Positions 1 through 5,426 of a stretch of DNA of 5,669 bases are shown in pieces; the stretch's first letter is position 1, and every line of letters begins with the position of its first letter. This stretch comes from Actinomycetota bacterium (GTDB taxonomy: Bacteria > Cyanobacteriota > Vampirovibrionia > Obscuribacterales > Obscuribacteraceae). Position numbers and translations under genes: made by a program. The notes under the pieces are model-generated. The model was not told the origin of the DNA. It worked only from the letters and a program-made list of their open reading frames with translations, and did not search any database. Location: assembly GCA_903970355.1 (NCBI GenBank), contig CAJCIF010000514.1, positions 1-5,669 on the forward strand. Direction: 5' to 3'.

Positions 1-1
1 C

Positions 2-1132
2 CAGACAGATCTAATTCCAGAGTTCGGATCTTCATCTCGAGCCGCAGCACTCGTTTCTGGTATCACTAGAAATGTATTAATAACCCGAATCTTTAGTGGA
101 GTATGCATAGCTCTGTGCTTGTTCGCTTGCTCCTTCAAACCGAACGAACCTAATCCCGGTGCACCATCGGAGAACGTGAAGCACCCACTACGTATGGCGA
201 TTTCACCGTATCAGAATCTGGCTTTGCTTGTAAACGAGAAACAGCTTGGACTGGAGAAAAAATATCACTGTCCCATAGAACTGATAACCATAGCGTGGGA
301 AGACATAATTCCTGCGCTCGGTAGTGCCGGTGAAACTGTTGATCTCGGATACGTAAGCCTGACTGACTTCTTAACCAAATCTGATATTTTAAATCGCGGA
401 GCAAAAGATCCTGTTCTGTTCATTTACCCCCTCTTTGTTTCAAATGGGGGCGGTTTTATTTCGTTCAACAAGGCAGTTCCGGAAATTAACGATGCCACCA
501 TCAAAAATACCGCACTCATAAAAAAATTCCTCACATTCAAAATAGGGGTACAGAAAAACTCATTTTTTCAAATGCTGATATTTTCGCTCGCACAAAAAGC
601 AGCCATGAAATTGTCGGATCTGCCCACGACGGATATCACTCTGAACGATGGATTCATAGCTGCTGAAAATGGAAGCCTAGATGTTTCAGCAGCGGGAGAA
701 ACGCAAAGAACTGAGGCCTTGAAACGCGGTGGCCGTGTAGTTTTGACGATGGATGCTCTAAATGCTGGGGAAATTATTGGACTCGCGTGCAAAGCGAGTG
801 TTTACAAAGAACGGAAAAGCGACATTGATGCTTTGATAAAAATGTGGTTTGACAGTGCAAACTTTGTGCTTAGCGATTTAGATCACCATAGTGATGCTAC
901 CCTTGCGTACCTCAAGGCCAATGCTTCAACCAAGTACTCTCTGAATGAATTCAAGAGTGCTTTATCCTATGGGTATTACCCAAGGACGCCACAGGAGGCC
1001 GCGAAAGAAATAGTCGAACCAAAATATTCTATAGATCGACAAGCTGCAATTATCAATCAATACCTGATGGCCATCGGCGTGGCGAAACATCCCAGAGAAG
1101 TGCCTAAAATAATCAGTATTGACCAGCCGTAA
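2..1132 (+). CDS. ABC-type substrate-binding lipoprotein, NMT1/SsuA-like; 5' end unresolved
   Basis: Probable solute-binding component of an ABC importer, anchored to a membrane by a lipid. The frame is open from the left edge. A hydrophobic stretch (IFSGVCIALCLFAC) ends in a lipobox LFAC with the Cys codon at 128-130. The fold signature is that of nitrate/sulfonate/thiamine-precursor binding proteins: a first strand LRMAISPYQNLALL, then ITIAWEDIIPALGSAGETVDLGY (the 'W...pal.aG.vDig' region, split here by the family's usual spacing), and a second lobe starting FKIGVQKNSFFQML with a later GSLDVSAAGE segment. Ligand cannot be deduced. The first conventional start is TTG at 119, but that would leave only three residues before the lipobox Cys and destroy the signal peptide. 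No ATG or GTG lies upstream in frame, so the start is either left of the window or a rare codon. No permease or ATPase gene is visible downstream, and a hairpin ends the unit. The family call is fairly secure; the start is not. Confidence 0.8.
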   Translation, partial: QTDLIPEFGSSSRAAALVSGITRNVLITRIFSGVCIALCLFACSFKPNEPNPGAPSENVKHPLRMAISPYQNLALLVNEKQLGLEKKYHCPIELITIAWEDIIPALGSAGETVDLGYVSLTDFLTKSDILNRGAKDPVLFIYPLFVSNGGGFISFNKAVPEINDATIKNTALIKKFLTFKIGVQKNSFFQMLIFSLAQKAAMKLSDLPTTDITLNDGFIAAENGSLDVSAAGETQRTEALKRGGRVVLTMDALNAGEIIGLACKASVYKERKSDIDALIKMWFDSANFVLSDLDHHSDATLAYLKANASTKYSLNEFKSALSYGYYPRTPQEAAKEIVEPKYSIDRQAAIINQYLMAIGVAKHPREVPKIISIDQP

Positions 1133-1148
1133 CTGACATCCAATTTTA

Positions 1149-1178
1149 AAAGCCGGTACTTCATCGTGTCCCGGCTTT
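1149..1178 (+). terminator. Hairpin after the substrate-binding gene, probable terminator
   Basis: AAAGCCGG (1149-1156) and CCGGCTTT (1171-1178) form a perfect 8-bp stem with a 14-base loop, starting 16 bases after the stop codon. The downstream T-run is poor (CATCTTATGG follows), so termination could be weak. The stem begins in A-rich and ends in T-rich sequence, as terminators do. Confidence 0.6.
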
Positions 1179-1313
1179 CATCTTATGGAGTGTATTGCTG
1201 AGTAATGACTTTAGTAACACTACCAATAGTGACTCACGCTATGCATTTGCACATTCCTGGCAGAGTCTAATCACTTATCGTGTTTAGTTAGCTCTGACAA
1301 TGAGGTAAGAGAA

Positions 1314-1739
1314 ATGCACAGGAATCGAGGACTGGTTATAGTTGGTTTGCTCTTGTGTCCGCTAGCACCAGCAGTGGCACAATTAGAGCCAATGCAGCCC
1401 GCGAACCCAGGTCTATACCGCATCGAACGAGATGAGAATCACGAAGCCAAGAGCTTTGCGCAGACTCATCCAGATTTCGCAGAAAATCATCCCAAAGCGG
1501 CGACTTTCTATCAGGACCATCCGGTAGATAAAGCACGCGCTCTGGGCCGTTATGGTGAAAAACAATTTGCTTCAAACCATCCGAATTTTGTGAAGCAGTT
1601 CGTGAAGAATAATCCTGGATTAGCGCGATATGACTATAGGCATCCGCTGCAAACCGAGGCTCATCCTGGGCGAGCTCTTGGATTTGGCAAAGCATTCGCT
1701 GGTTTTGGCAGAATGGCAGCAGGTGGGATAAGACGATAA
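1314..1739 (+). CDS. Small secreted protein with repeated His-Pro motifs
   Basis: A 141-residue protein of unknown function. Residues 1-23 are a Sec signal peptide: basic MHRNR, hydrophobic core, and a likely cleavage after AVAQ (AVA is an acceptable signal peptidase I site). The mature part carries HP dipeptides at residues 52, 59, 69, 89, 110 and 117, plus an NNP at 99-101. Most are preceded by N, T, D or R and by an aromatic or Ala-rich stretch (FAENHP, FYQDHP, FASNHP). Spacings of 7, 10, 20, 11, 10 and 7 suggest a degenerate unit of about 10 residues. Similar xxHP repeat proteins are known as hypothetical exported proteins; I know of no assigned role. The C-terminus is Gly- and Arg-rich. 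Overall the protein is basic and His-rich, so metal or polyanion binding is conceivable but is only an inference. The start is supported by GAGG at 1302-1305, eight bases before the ATG. It stands alone between two hairpins. Confidence 0.8.
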   Translation: MHRNRGLVIVGLLLCPLAPAVAQLEPMQPANPGLYRIERDENHEAKSFAQTHPDFAENHPKAATFYQDHPVDKARALGRYGEKQFASNHPNFVKQFVKNNPGLARYDYRHPLQTEAHPGRALGFGKAFAGFGRMAAGGIRR

Positions 1740-1763
1740 CTTAGGCTTAGGGTTAGACTTCTT

Positions 1764-1797
1764 GAACACCCGATCTAAAAGGCCGGGTGTTCTTTTT
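1764..1797 (+). terminator. Rho-independent terminator
   Basis: GAACACCCG (1764-1772) pairs perfectly with CGGGTGTTC (1784-1792) around an 11-base loop, and TTTTT follows at once (1793-1797). It begins 25 bases after the stop of the His-Pro repeat gene. This is a canonical intrinsic terminator and isolates that gene from the next one. Confidence 0.92.
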
Positions 1798-1845
1798 ACA
1801 GTCAAGATCAAAACGCAGCGCTGCTCTGAACCATTGCCAAACCGG

Positions 1846-1851
1846 TATAAT
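1846..1851 (+). promoter_or_regulatory. Candidate sigma-70 -10 box (TATAAT)
   Basis: A perfect TATAAT lies 36 bases before the ATG at 1888 and just after a terminator, so transcription would begin near 1858 with a leader of about 30 bases. No good -35 hexamer sits 16-18 bases upstream (the region reads GCTCTG), so the promoter may be weak or activator-dependent. Confidence 0.5.
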
Positions 1852-1874
1852 TCTGGATTCAATTAATTGCTGTC

Positions 1875-1880
1875 AAGGAG
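1875..1880 (+). promoter_or_regulatory. Ribosome binding site that fixes the start at 1888
   Basis: AAGGAG is followed by seven bases and ATG at 1888. The same frame also opens with TTG at 1867, but that codon lies upstream of this site and would add seven residues before the signal peptide, so 1888 is preferred. Confidence 0.85.
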
Positions 1881-1887
1881 CACTGTC

Positions 1888-2835
1888 ATGGACAAAAGGA
1901 CAGGACTGCTTTCGATCACACTGGCACTGCTTGTCTCTGTGTTGGTATCACAAACAGCTGGACTTTGCTCCGATGAGCCGACGATATGGTTTGACCCGAA
2001 ACATGATGTTCCAGACTATTTCGATCTGTTTGCCCCTAGTGCAAAGTGGACACGAGCGGCCAAGTACGTGAAGGGTTTCGAAGTCTCCGTTCAGGTCGTT
2101 TCAAAAGGCTCTGATGCCGACCTGACAGAGATGTTCACTTGGCTGCGCCAGCATAATATCGCCCTTTGCCTGGGCATGCTGCCGTTGACACCATCTGAGC
2201 AAGGGTGTGGTCATCACGTAGAAGGTTATTCCGCATTTGGACAATGTCGCAAGGATGCGAAACGCGTCCAATCGCTGCAGGGAGAACCACAGTTCTATGA
2301 CATGGACGAACCGTTATTTTACGGGCACTACTATGATGGACCAAATGCTTGCCACAGCTCGATTGAAGAAATAGCTGCGGATGTCGCCGAAAAGGTGCGG
2401 CAGGTGCGCAGCGTCTTCCCCAACGTCCAGATTGGAGAAAGTGAGCCCATCCATCCTCCGGTCAGCTTGGACGACTTGGAAAAGTGGTTTGATGCTTTCA
2501 AGAAAGCAACCGGCACGCCCCTCGCATTCTTGAGCGTGGACTTGCAGTGGAGTCACGATTGGCAGGGAAGATTGGTGGAAGTGGCGCATTTGTGCGCACG
2601 CAAGGGGATACGGCTGCATGTGATTTACAACGGATCCGGACGCGATAGCTCCGATGAAGAATGGGTCCTTCGTGCTTTCGCTAATGCACGCGCTGTGGAG
2701 TCTTTGATCAAGCCGGATGTAGTTTCTATTGCTAGTTGGAACCGTTTTCCCACTCACGTTTTGCCAGAGTCGGATCCGAACACGCTGACAGGTTTGGTTG
2801 ATCGATACCTTGCTTGGAAACGATCCAGAAATTAG
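1888..2835 (+). CDS. Exported TIM-barrel glycoside hydrolase-like protein
   Basis: A 315-residue protein with a Sec signal peptide (MDKR, then a hydrophobic core to about residue 25; the AGLC at 24-27 is a poor lipobox, so a soluble product is more likely). The mature part alternates predicted strands and helices as in a (beta/alpha)8 barrel: FEVSVQVV, IALCLGML, QFYDMDEP, VQIGESEP, PLAFLSVDLQW, IRLHVIYNGS, VVSIASW. The strand ending FYDMDEP (D140, E141) followed by FYGHYYDGP, and the next strand ending GESEP (E184, E186), place acidic residues at strand ends, where such enzymes hold their catalytic pair. Aromatic residues (FYGHYY 144-149, W221, W225) could line a sugar site. Substrate unknown. 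Cysteines 94, 107, 120 and 155 could form disulfides in the periplasm. It follows a terminator and has its own promoter candidate, so it is probably monocistronic. The fold is inferred from pattern, not from a search. Confidence 0.75.
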   Translation: MDKRTGLLSITLALLVSVLVSQTAGLCSDEPTIWFDPKHDVPDYFDLFAPSAKWTRAAKYVKGFEVSVQVVSKGSDADLTEMFTWLRQHNIALCLGMLPLTPSEQGCGHHVEGYSAFGQCRKDAKRVQSLQGEPQFYDMDEPLFYGHYYDGPNACHSSIEEIAADVAEKVRQVRSVFPNVQIGESEPIHPPVSLDDLEKWFDAFKKATGTPLAFLSVDLQWSHDWQGRLVEVAHLCARKGIRLHVIYNGSGRDSSDEEWVLRAFANARAVESLIKPDVVSIASWNRFPTHVLPESDPNTLTGLVDRYLAWKRSRN

Positions 2836-2973
2836 AGTATTGGGATTTCCATTCACCTATCTTGGCACCGATTATGGTGGCACAGGTTGGCTGGCCCTCT
2901 AGCTGAGCAAATGCAAGAGTTTTGTCCCGAGATTGCCATTTTCGTTATCTAGTATTTTCATAGTTAGTAACCA

Positions 2974-2982
2974 GGGGGAGGG
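2974..2982 (+). promoter_or_regulatory. Strong purine-rich ribosome binding site for the start at 2990
   Basis: GGGGGAGGG ends seven bases before ATG 2990. The frame is open back to a TTG at 2933, but that codon has no such site and would add an unrelated stretch of 19 residues, so 2990 is chosen. Confidence 0.85.
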
Positions 2983-2989
2983 TTCTCAT

Positions 2990-3481
2990 ATGTCCGGTGA
3001 TAGGTTCCAGATCGCTCAAGAGCGACCAGAGGCTCAAGTAACCACTGCTCATACGACTGGGGGAATGCCGACAGCTATCGAAGCTTTAGCCGATAAGGAA
3101 AGAATCAACGAAAAAGGACAAGGACCACCACTAAGCGTTGTGGAAAGGGCCGATCTATTCAGTTGGCGTCAGTTTCCCGATGATCCTGATACACGTGCAC
3201 TAGACCGTAGGGATATTTTGGCTAGGAACAATGCCGGACCTCCTCTTACATTTGATCAGAAGGCTAAGCTGGACGGTCGGAAAGAGTTTCCGAAGAACGC
3301 GTATTTGGCCGGGTTAGCTGAGCAACAGATTCTTGCAGGGGCTAATTTGGGGGAGGTGACGCCTCTTACTGATTACCAGAACAGACAACTCGCAGAGGCC
3401 AGAACATTGCCGCCGGCTTGTTTAGAGCGTCCCGAAGACTGTGGCGTGCAGCTAAGCATTCCGCTGACCAATCCGTATTGA
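2990..3481 (+). CDS. Hypothetical protein with three 38-40 residue repeats
   Basis: A 163-residue protein that I do not recognise. It has no signal peptide or membrane segment, so it is probably cytoplasmic. After a polar, likely disordered N-terminus (1-28), three related units follow at about residues 32-66, 71-104 and 109-143. Each reads roughly as a charged helix with 'ala-...-I', a turn with GPPL (45-48), GPPL (83-86) or VTPL (123-126), a second charged helix containing 'A.L...R', and then FP (62-63), FP (100-101) or LP (140-141). Spacing between the units is 38 and 40 residues. The third is the most diverged. The DNA of the two GPPL copies uses different codons, so the duplication is old. 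The C-terminal tail has two Cys (144, 151) and ends NPY. Repeated helix-turn-helix units suggest a binding scaffold, but this is inference. No terminator is obvious downstream. Confidence 0.75.
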   Translation: MSGDRFQIAQERPEAQVTTAHTTGGMPTAIEALADKERINEKGQGPPLSVVERADLFSWRQFPDDPDTRALDRRDILARNNAGPPLTFDQKAKLDGRKEFPKNAYLAGLAEQQILAGANLGEVTPLTDYQNRQLAEARTLPPACLERPEDCGVQLSIPLTNPY

Positions 3482-3590
3482 AGATAAAGCACCACATTTG
3501 TCCTCTAGACGACATTTTTCATTAACACTTTTAGTATTTTCAATGGATTGTTAGTGCCAGAAGCTAACATGGTGGCATTGATTACTAGAA

Positions 3591-3728
3591 ATGGTTTTGC
3601 TCGTGCTCGAAATAGTTGAATGGTTTTGGGACGTCCTCTTACAGCCGCACTGGCTGAAATCTTTCACCGTTAAAGCAGGCATAGTAATTGGCGTGATTAT
3701 GATCATCATTCATTTTTCTTCCCATTAA
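3591..3728 (+). CDS. Possible 45-residue membrane peptide
   Basis: ATG to TAA encodes 45 residues. An N-terminal hydrophobic and aromatic segment (about 2-18, VLLVLEIVEWFWDVLL) is followed by a polar turn (QPHWLKSFTVK) and a clear membrane helix (29-42, AGIVIGVIMIIIHF). It lies in the otherwise empty space between the repeat protein and the PEGA-like gene, on the same strand and in the same frame as the latter. There is no good ribosome binding site (ATTACTAGAA precedes the ATG). It may be a true small membrane protein or a chance frame; the amphipathic then hydrophobic arrangement favours the former only mildly. Confidence 0.35.
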   Translation: MVLLVLEIVEWFWDVLLQPHWLKSFTVKAGIVIGVIMIIIHFSSH

Positions 3729-3767
3729 GTCGGTTGAGGACATGACGACGGACACTACTCAGCAACG

Positions 3768-4004
3768 GTGATAGTCAGACGCCTTGATCGCAAGGCCGGC
3801 GGTTTATACAATTGGTCAGTCTTTGTAGATGACGAAAAGATTGGAGTTTTGAAAAATGGCTGCGAACAAATCATCCGGTTAGATCCTGGCGAGCATTCAG
3901 TCTTTATAAAACACAACCAATTCAAATCTGAAATCGTGCCATTGGATCTCCTTCCTACAGATGCCAGAACGCTTGAGTGTGGTGAGATGCCCGTACCCAT
4001 TTAA
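3768..4004 (+). CDS. PEGA-like small beta-domain protein (probably the front part of a split gene)
   Basis: A 78-residue product starting at GTG. The sequence MIVRRLDRK..., SVFVDDEKIGVLKNG (17-31), RLDPGEHSVFIKHNQFKSE (37-55) and a final TLECGE (68-73) matches the pattern of small bacterial PEGA-like beta domains: 'V.vDg.kig.ikNG......l.pGeH.v.vk...f.S......l.....ktlecg'. Homologues of this type, as I recall them, continue into one or two membrane helices. Here a TAA follows at 4002-4004, yet the same frame stays open beyond it and encodes just such a tail. No ribosome binding site precedes the GTG. The GTG overlaps the TGA of a nine-codon frame starting at ATG 3742 (GTGA overlap), so it may be started by reinitiation. 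The role in known relatives is unclear; surface or membrane-associated binding is an inference. Confidence 0.6.
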   Translation: MIVRRLDRKAGGLYNWSVFVDDEKIGVLKNGCEQIIRLDPGEHSVFIKHNQFKSEIVPLDLLPTDARTLECGEMPVPI

Positions 4005-4025
4005 TCCAAAGCTGGTTTACTAATA

Positions 4026-4247
4026 TTGGGGTTCATAATATACGTAATTTTTGTGGGATTACCTCTTCCCAAAGAACAGACGACACAGATTCTCTTGGTT
4101 GCTATTGTGCTTTTCATAATTGTGAGTTGGATCAGCGCTTTTCTAAATAGCCGTCCGGGCAAGATTTTATTCCTTAAGGGTGATTCATCCGACGCTCGAT
4201 TACCTCAGCTCTCAAGAAGGGCAAGGGCTCCAACCGAGCATTTGTAA
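4026..4247 (+). CDS. Two-helix membrane tail in frame with the PEGA-like domain; probable gene fragment
   Basis: A 73-residue frame starting at a TTG with no ribosome binding site. Its first helix (FIIYVIFVGLPL, extended by AGLLILG if read from the upstream codons) and its second helix (about 21-40, QILLVAIVLFIIVSWISAF) are followed by a short polar piece with PGKILFLKG (44-52). This is what is expected at the C-terminus of the PEGA-like protein just upstream. The two frames are identical and separated only by the TAA at 4002 and seven sense codons. The last residues (about 60-73) are basic and overlap the convergent minus-strand gene by 36 bases, so that part may not be ancestral. It is most likely the rear part of a gene interrupted by a nonsense codon. 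Separate translation cannot be excluded but lacks support. Confidence 0.4.
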   Translation: MGFIIYVIFVGLPLPKEQTTQILLVAIVLFIIVSWISAFLNSRPGKILFLKGDSSDARLPQLSRRARAPTEHL

Positions 4248-4901
4248 CGCCATGAGGACCTCCCGGTGTGCTTTATCATCACGACCATATGGTGACGGAG
4301 TGGAGTAAAAATCCAAATAGGATTCACCCAACCCCCTTAGTTCGGCGACTATTGCACCAGCCTGCCGCATGGAGCACTTCCATGTTTGTCCTGACTGTTC
4401 GTGAATGAAGTTTGTATTGTAAAAGCAGAAGTTCAAAGCGAATGCATACCTGTCGTCCTGGATAAGCTGCAGCATCATCTCACTTTCACGCAAATCTGCC
4501 TCCAGATTGGGAGATCCGAGTATCTCCGTTATAAAGGCACGCTTAAAGTCTTCTTGATGATCATTGAATATCGCGTCGCTCTCCGAGATATCGACCTTCC
4601 CCCATATGTAACCTTTTGCTGGATCTTGCCTTCGCCAGCCCTTCGAAGTCCAAATGTTTTGAACATTCCCTCGCTTCCCATCCGGCAATAATGCATCAGT
4701 GATCGATATGGGTCTGTAGAGCATCCATGTGCAAATGGCAGGGCCATGCTTTGTTTTCCATTCTTTGCGCCCTAACCAATAGCCATTCTCCACGTAAGCA
4801 AGAGGCTCGACTTTTCCTGGTTCGTGGATAAGAAGATGTGCAAACGGCTGAAAATAATCTTTTAATTGCATTGCACCGCATATTCTACCAATTGTGAGCA
4901 T
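4212..4901 (-). CDS. Hypothetical 229-residue protein, no recognised family
   Basis: I do not recognise this protein. It has no signal peptide or membrane helix and is rich in aromatic residues: Trp at 42, 48, 59, 84, 89, 100, 174 and 224, with many Tyr and Phe. The N-terminal half looks beta-rich (YVENGYWLGRKEWKT, AICTWMLYRP, KGYIWGKVDIS). The C-terminal half looks helical (FKRAFITEIL, SEMMLQLIQDD, MRQAGAIVAELRGLG, HREVLMALQMLGW). Cysteines at 8, 57, 159, 176 and 227 are not arranged as a metal site. The ATG at 4901 has no clear ribosome binding site; a second ATG at 4871 (MQLKDYF) is an alternative start and also lacks a strong site. It lies 43 bases after the stop of the two-helix protein upstream and may share its transcript. 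The C-terminus overlaps the convergent membrane-tail frame. No terminator is seen at its end. Confidence 0.72.
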   Translation of the reverse strand: MLTIGRICGAMQLKDYFQPFAHLLIHEPGKVEPLAYVENGYWLGRKEWKTKHGPAICTWMLYRPISITDALLPDGKRGNVQNIWTSKGWRRQDPAKGYIWGKVDISESDAIFNDHQEDFKRAFITEILGSPNLEADLRESEMMLQLIQDDRYAFALNFCFYNTNFIHEQSGQTWKCSMRQAGAIVAELRGLGESYLDFYSTPSPYGRDDKAHREVLMALQMLGWSPCPS

Positions 4902-4944
4902 GGCTGAATTTGAGCTTTGATTCGTGGCCGTTTCGCTTGTAGGC

Positions 4945-5412
4945 CTAATCTTTATCGATAAGCGGGGGAGCGGTTTGGTCCGAAGCCAGATACTTTGTCA
5001 TCTCTGCAATTTTGTCTTCGACACGCTTGGCAGCAATTCCAGTATCGACATGCAAGATCCTTCGTTTTCCAGAACCCGATTCGTTATAAACCACCGTCCA
5101 GAAGTCACAATCCTCGCCTTGTTTGATTGAGACCATTTGTTCCCAGCGAACAAATTGCTTCTCTCCGTTGAATTTTTCAATTGAAACGCCGTCTTCGCTA
5201 ATCAGCGTTCGTCGTACCTTTTGACGAAATGCCCCAAAGGCGAGCAAGCTTATGGAACCAAAAATCAATGCTGCCGTGTATTCTTTTGTGTAAATGTAGT
5301 GCACCGCTGCTAGCATCAATGCAATTGATGCAATTAAATTCATGAAACGCCAAAACGAAGAGCCTTTCTCCTCAATAGTTTCGGGTGGTAAGGATGGTAA
5401 GGCACGTTTCAT
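4945..5412 (-). CDS. Two-helix membrane protein with probable bacterial PH-like domain
   Basis: A 155-residue inner-membrane protein. A polar N-terminus (1-20) leads to two membrane helices, about 22-40 (RFMNLIASIALMLAAVHYI) and 46-62 (TAALIFGSISLLAFGAF). A basic stop-transfer RQKVRRT follows. The rest (about 68-143) has the strand pattern of a bacterial PH-like domain: TLISEDGVSIEKFNGEKQFVRWEQMVSIKQ, then FWTVVYNE, then RILHVDTG, and a closing helix AAKRVEDKIAEMTKYL. This arrangement is common in small membrane proteins with PH-like domains of unknown partner, and the family call is from pattern only. The ATG is well placed: AAGGAG is eight bases upstream and overlaps the stop of the J-like gene before it, so the two genes are coupled. 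The positively charged residues after helix two suggest that the domain is cytoplasmic. Confidence 0.75.
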   Translation of the reverse strand: MKRALPSLPPETIEEKGSSFWRFMNLIASIALMLAAVHYIYTKEYTAALIFGSISLLAFGAFRQKVRRTLISEDGVSIEKFNGEKQFVRWEQMVSIKQGEDCDFWTVVYNESGSGKRRILHVDTGIAAKRVEDKIAEMTKYLASDQTAPPLIDKD

Positions 5413-5420
5413 GCACCATG

Positions 5421-5426
5421 CTCCTT
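5421..5426 (-). promoter_or_regulatory. Ribosome binding site overlapping the upstream stop codon
   Basis: On the minus strand AAGGAG (CTCCTT on plus) sits eight bases before ATG 5412 and shares two bases with the TAA of the J-like gene (5425-5427). It fixes the start at 5412. A nearer ATG at 5419 is out of frame. The overlap favours translational coupling of the two genes. Confidence 0.82.

Noticed and set aside
1209..1230. CACTA-CCAA-TAGTG inverted repeat upstream of the His-Pro repeat gene, considered as an operator
   Set aside because: The arms are 5 bp and imperfect beyond that; such a repeat is expected by chance and no second copy is present.
1247..1276. TTGCAC and TAATCA as -35/-10 promoter elements for the His-Pro repeat gene
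   Set aside because: The spacer is only 15 bases and both hexamers are imperfect.
1336..1695. Minus-strand frame of 119 codons opposite the His-Pro repeat gene
   Set aside because: It lies wholly within a gene with a signal peptide, ribosome binding site and terminator; it is a shadow frame.
1741..1757. Telomere-like TTAGGGTTAG sequence after the His-Pro repeat gene
   Set aside because: Only about two imperfect units are present in a bacterial intergenic region; coincidence.
2314..2856. Long minus-strand frame of 180 codons opposite the barrel protein
   Set aside because: It is antisense to a well-supported gene, has no ribosome binding site and its product is not protein-like in pattern.
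2933..2989. TTG 2933 as the start of the three-repeat protein
   Set aside because: The strong GGGGGAGGG site at 2974-2982 points to ATG 2990, and the 19 extra residues do not resemble the rest.
3541..3580. Nested short inverted repeats (GTTAG/CTAAC, TGCCA/TGGCA, CAATG/CATTG) after the three-repeat gene, considered as a terminator or RNA element
   Set aside because: Each stem is only 5 bp, they cannot all form at once, and no T-run follows.
4401..4691. Plus-strand frame of 96 codons inside the 229-residue minus-strand gene
   Set aside because: There is no ribosome binding site, it is fully antisense to the longer frame and has no recognisable features.
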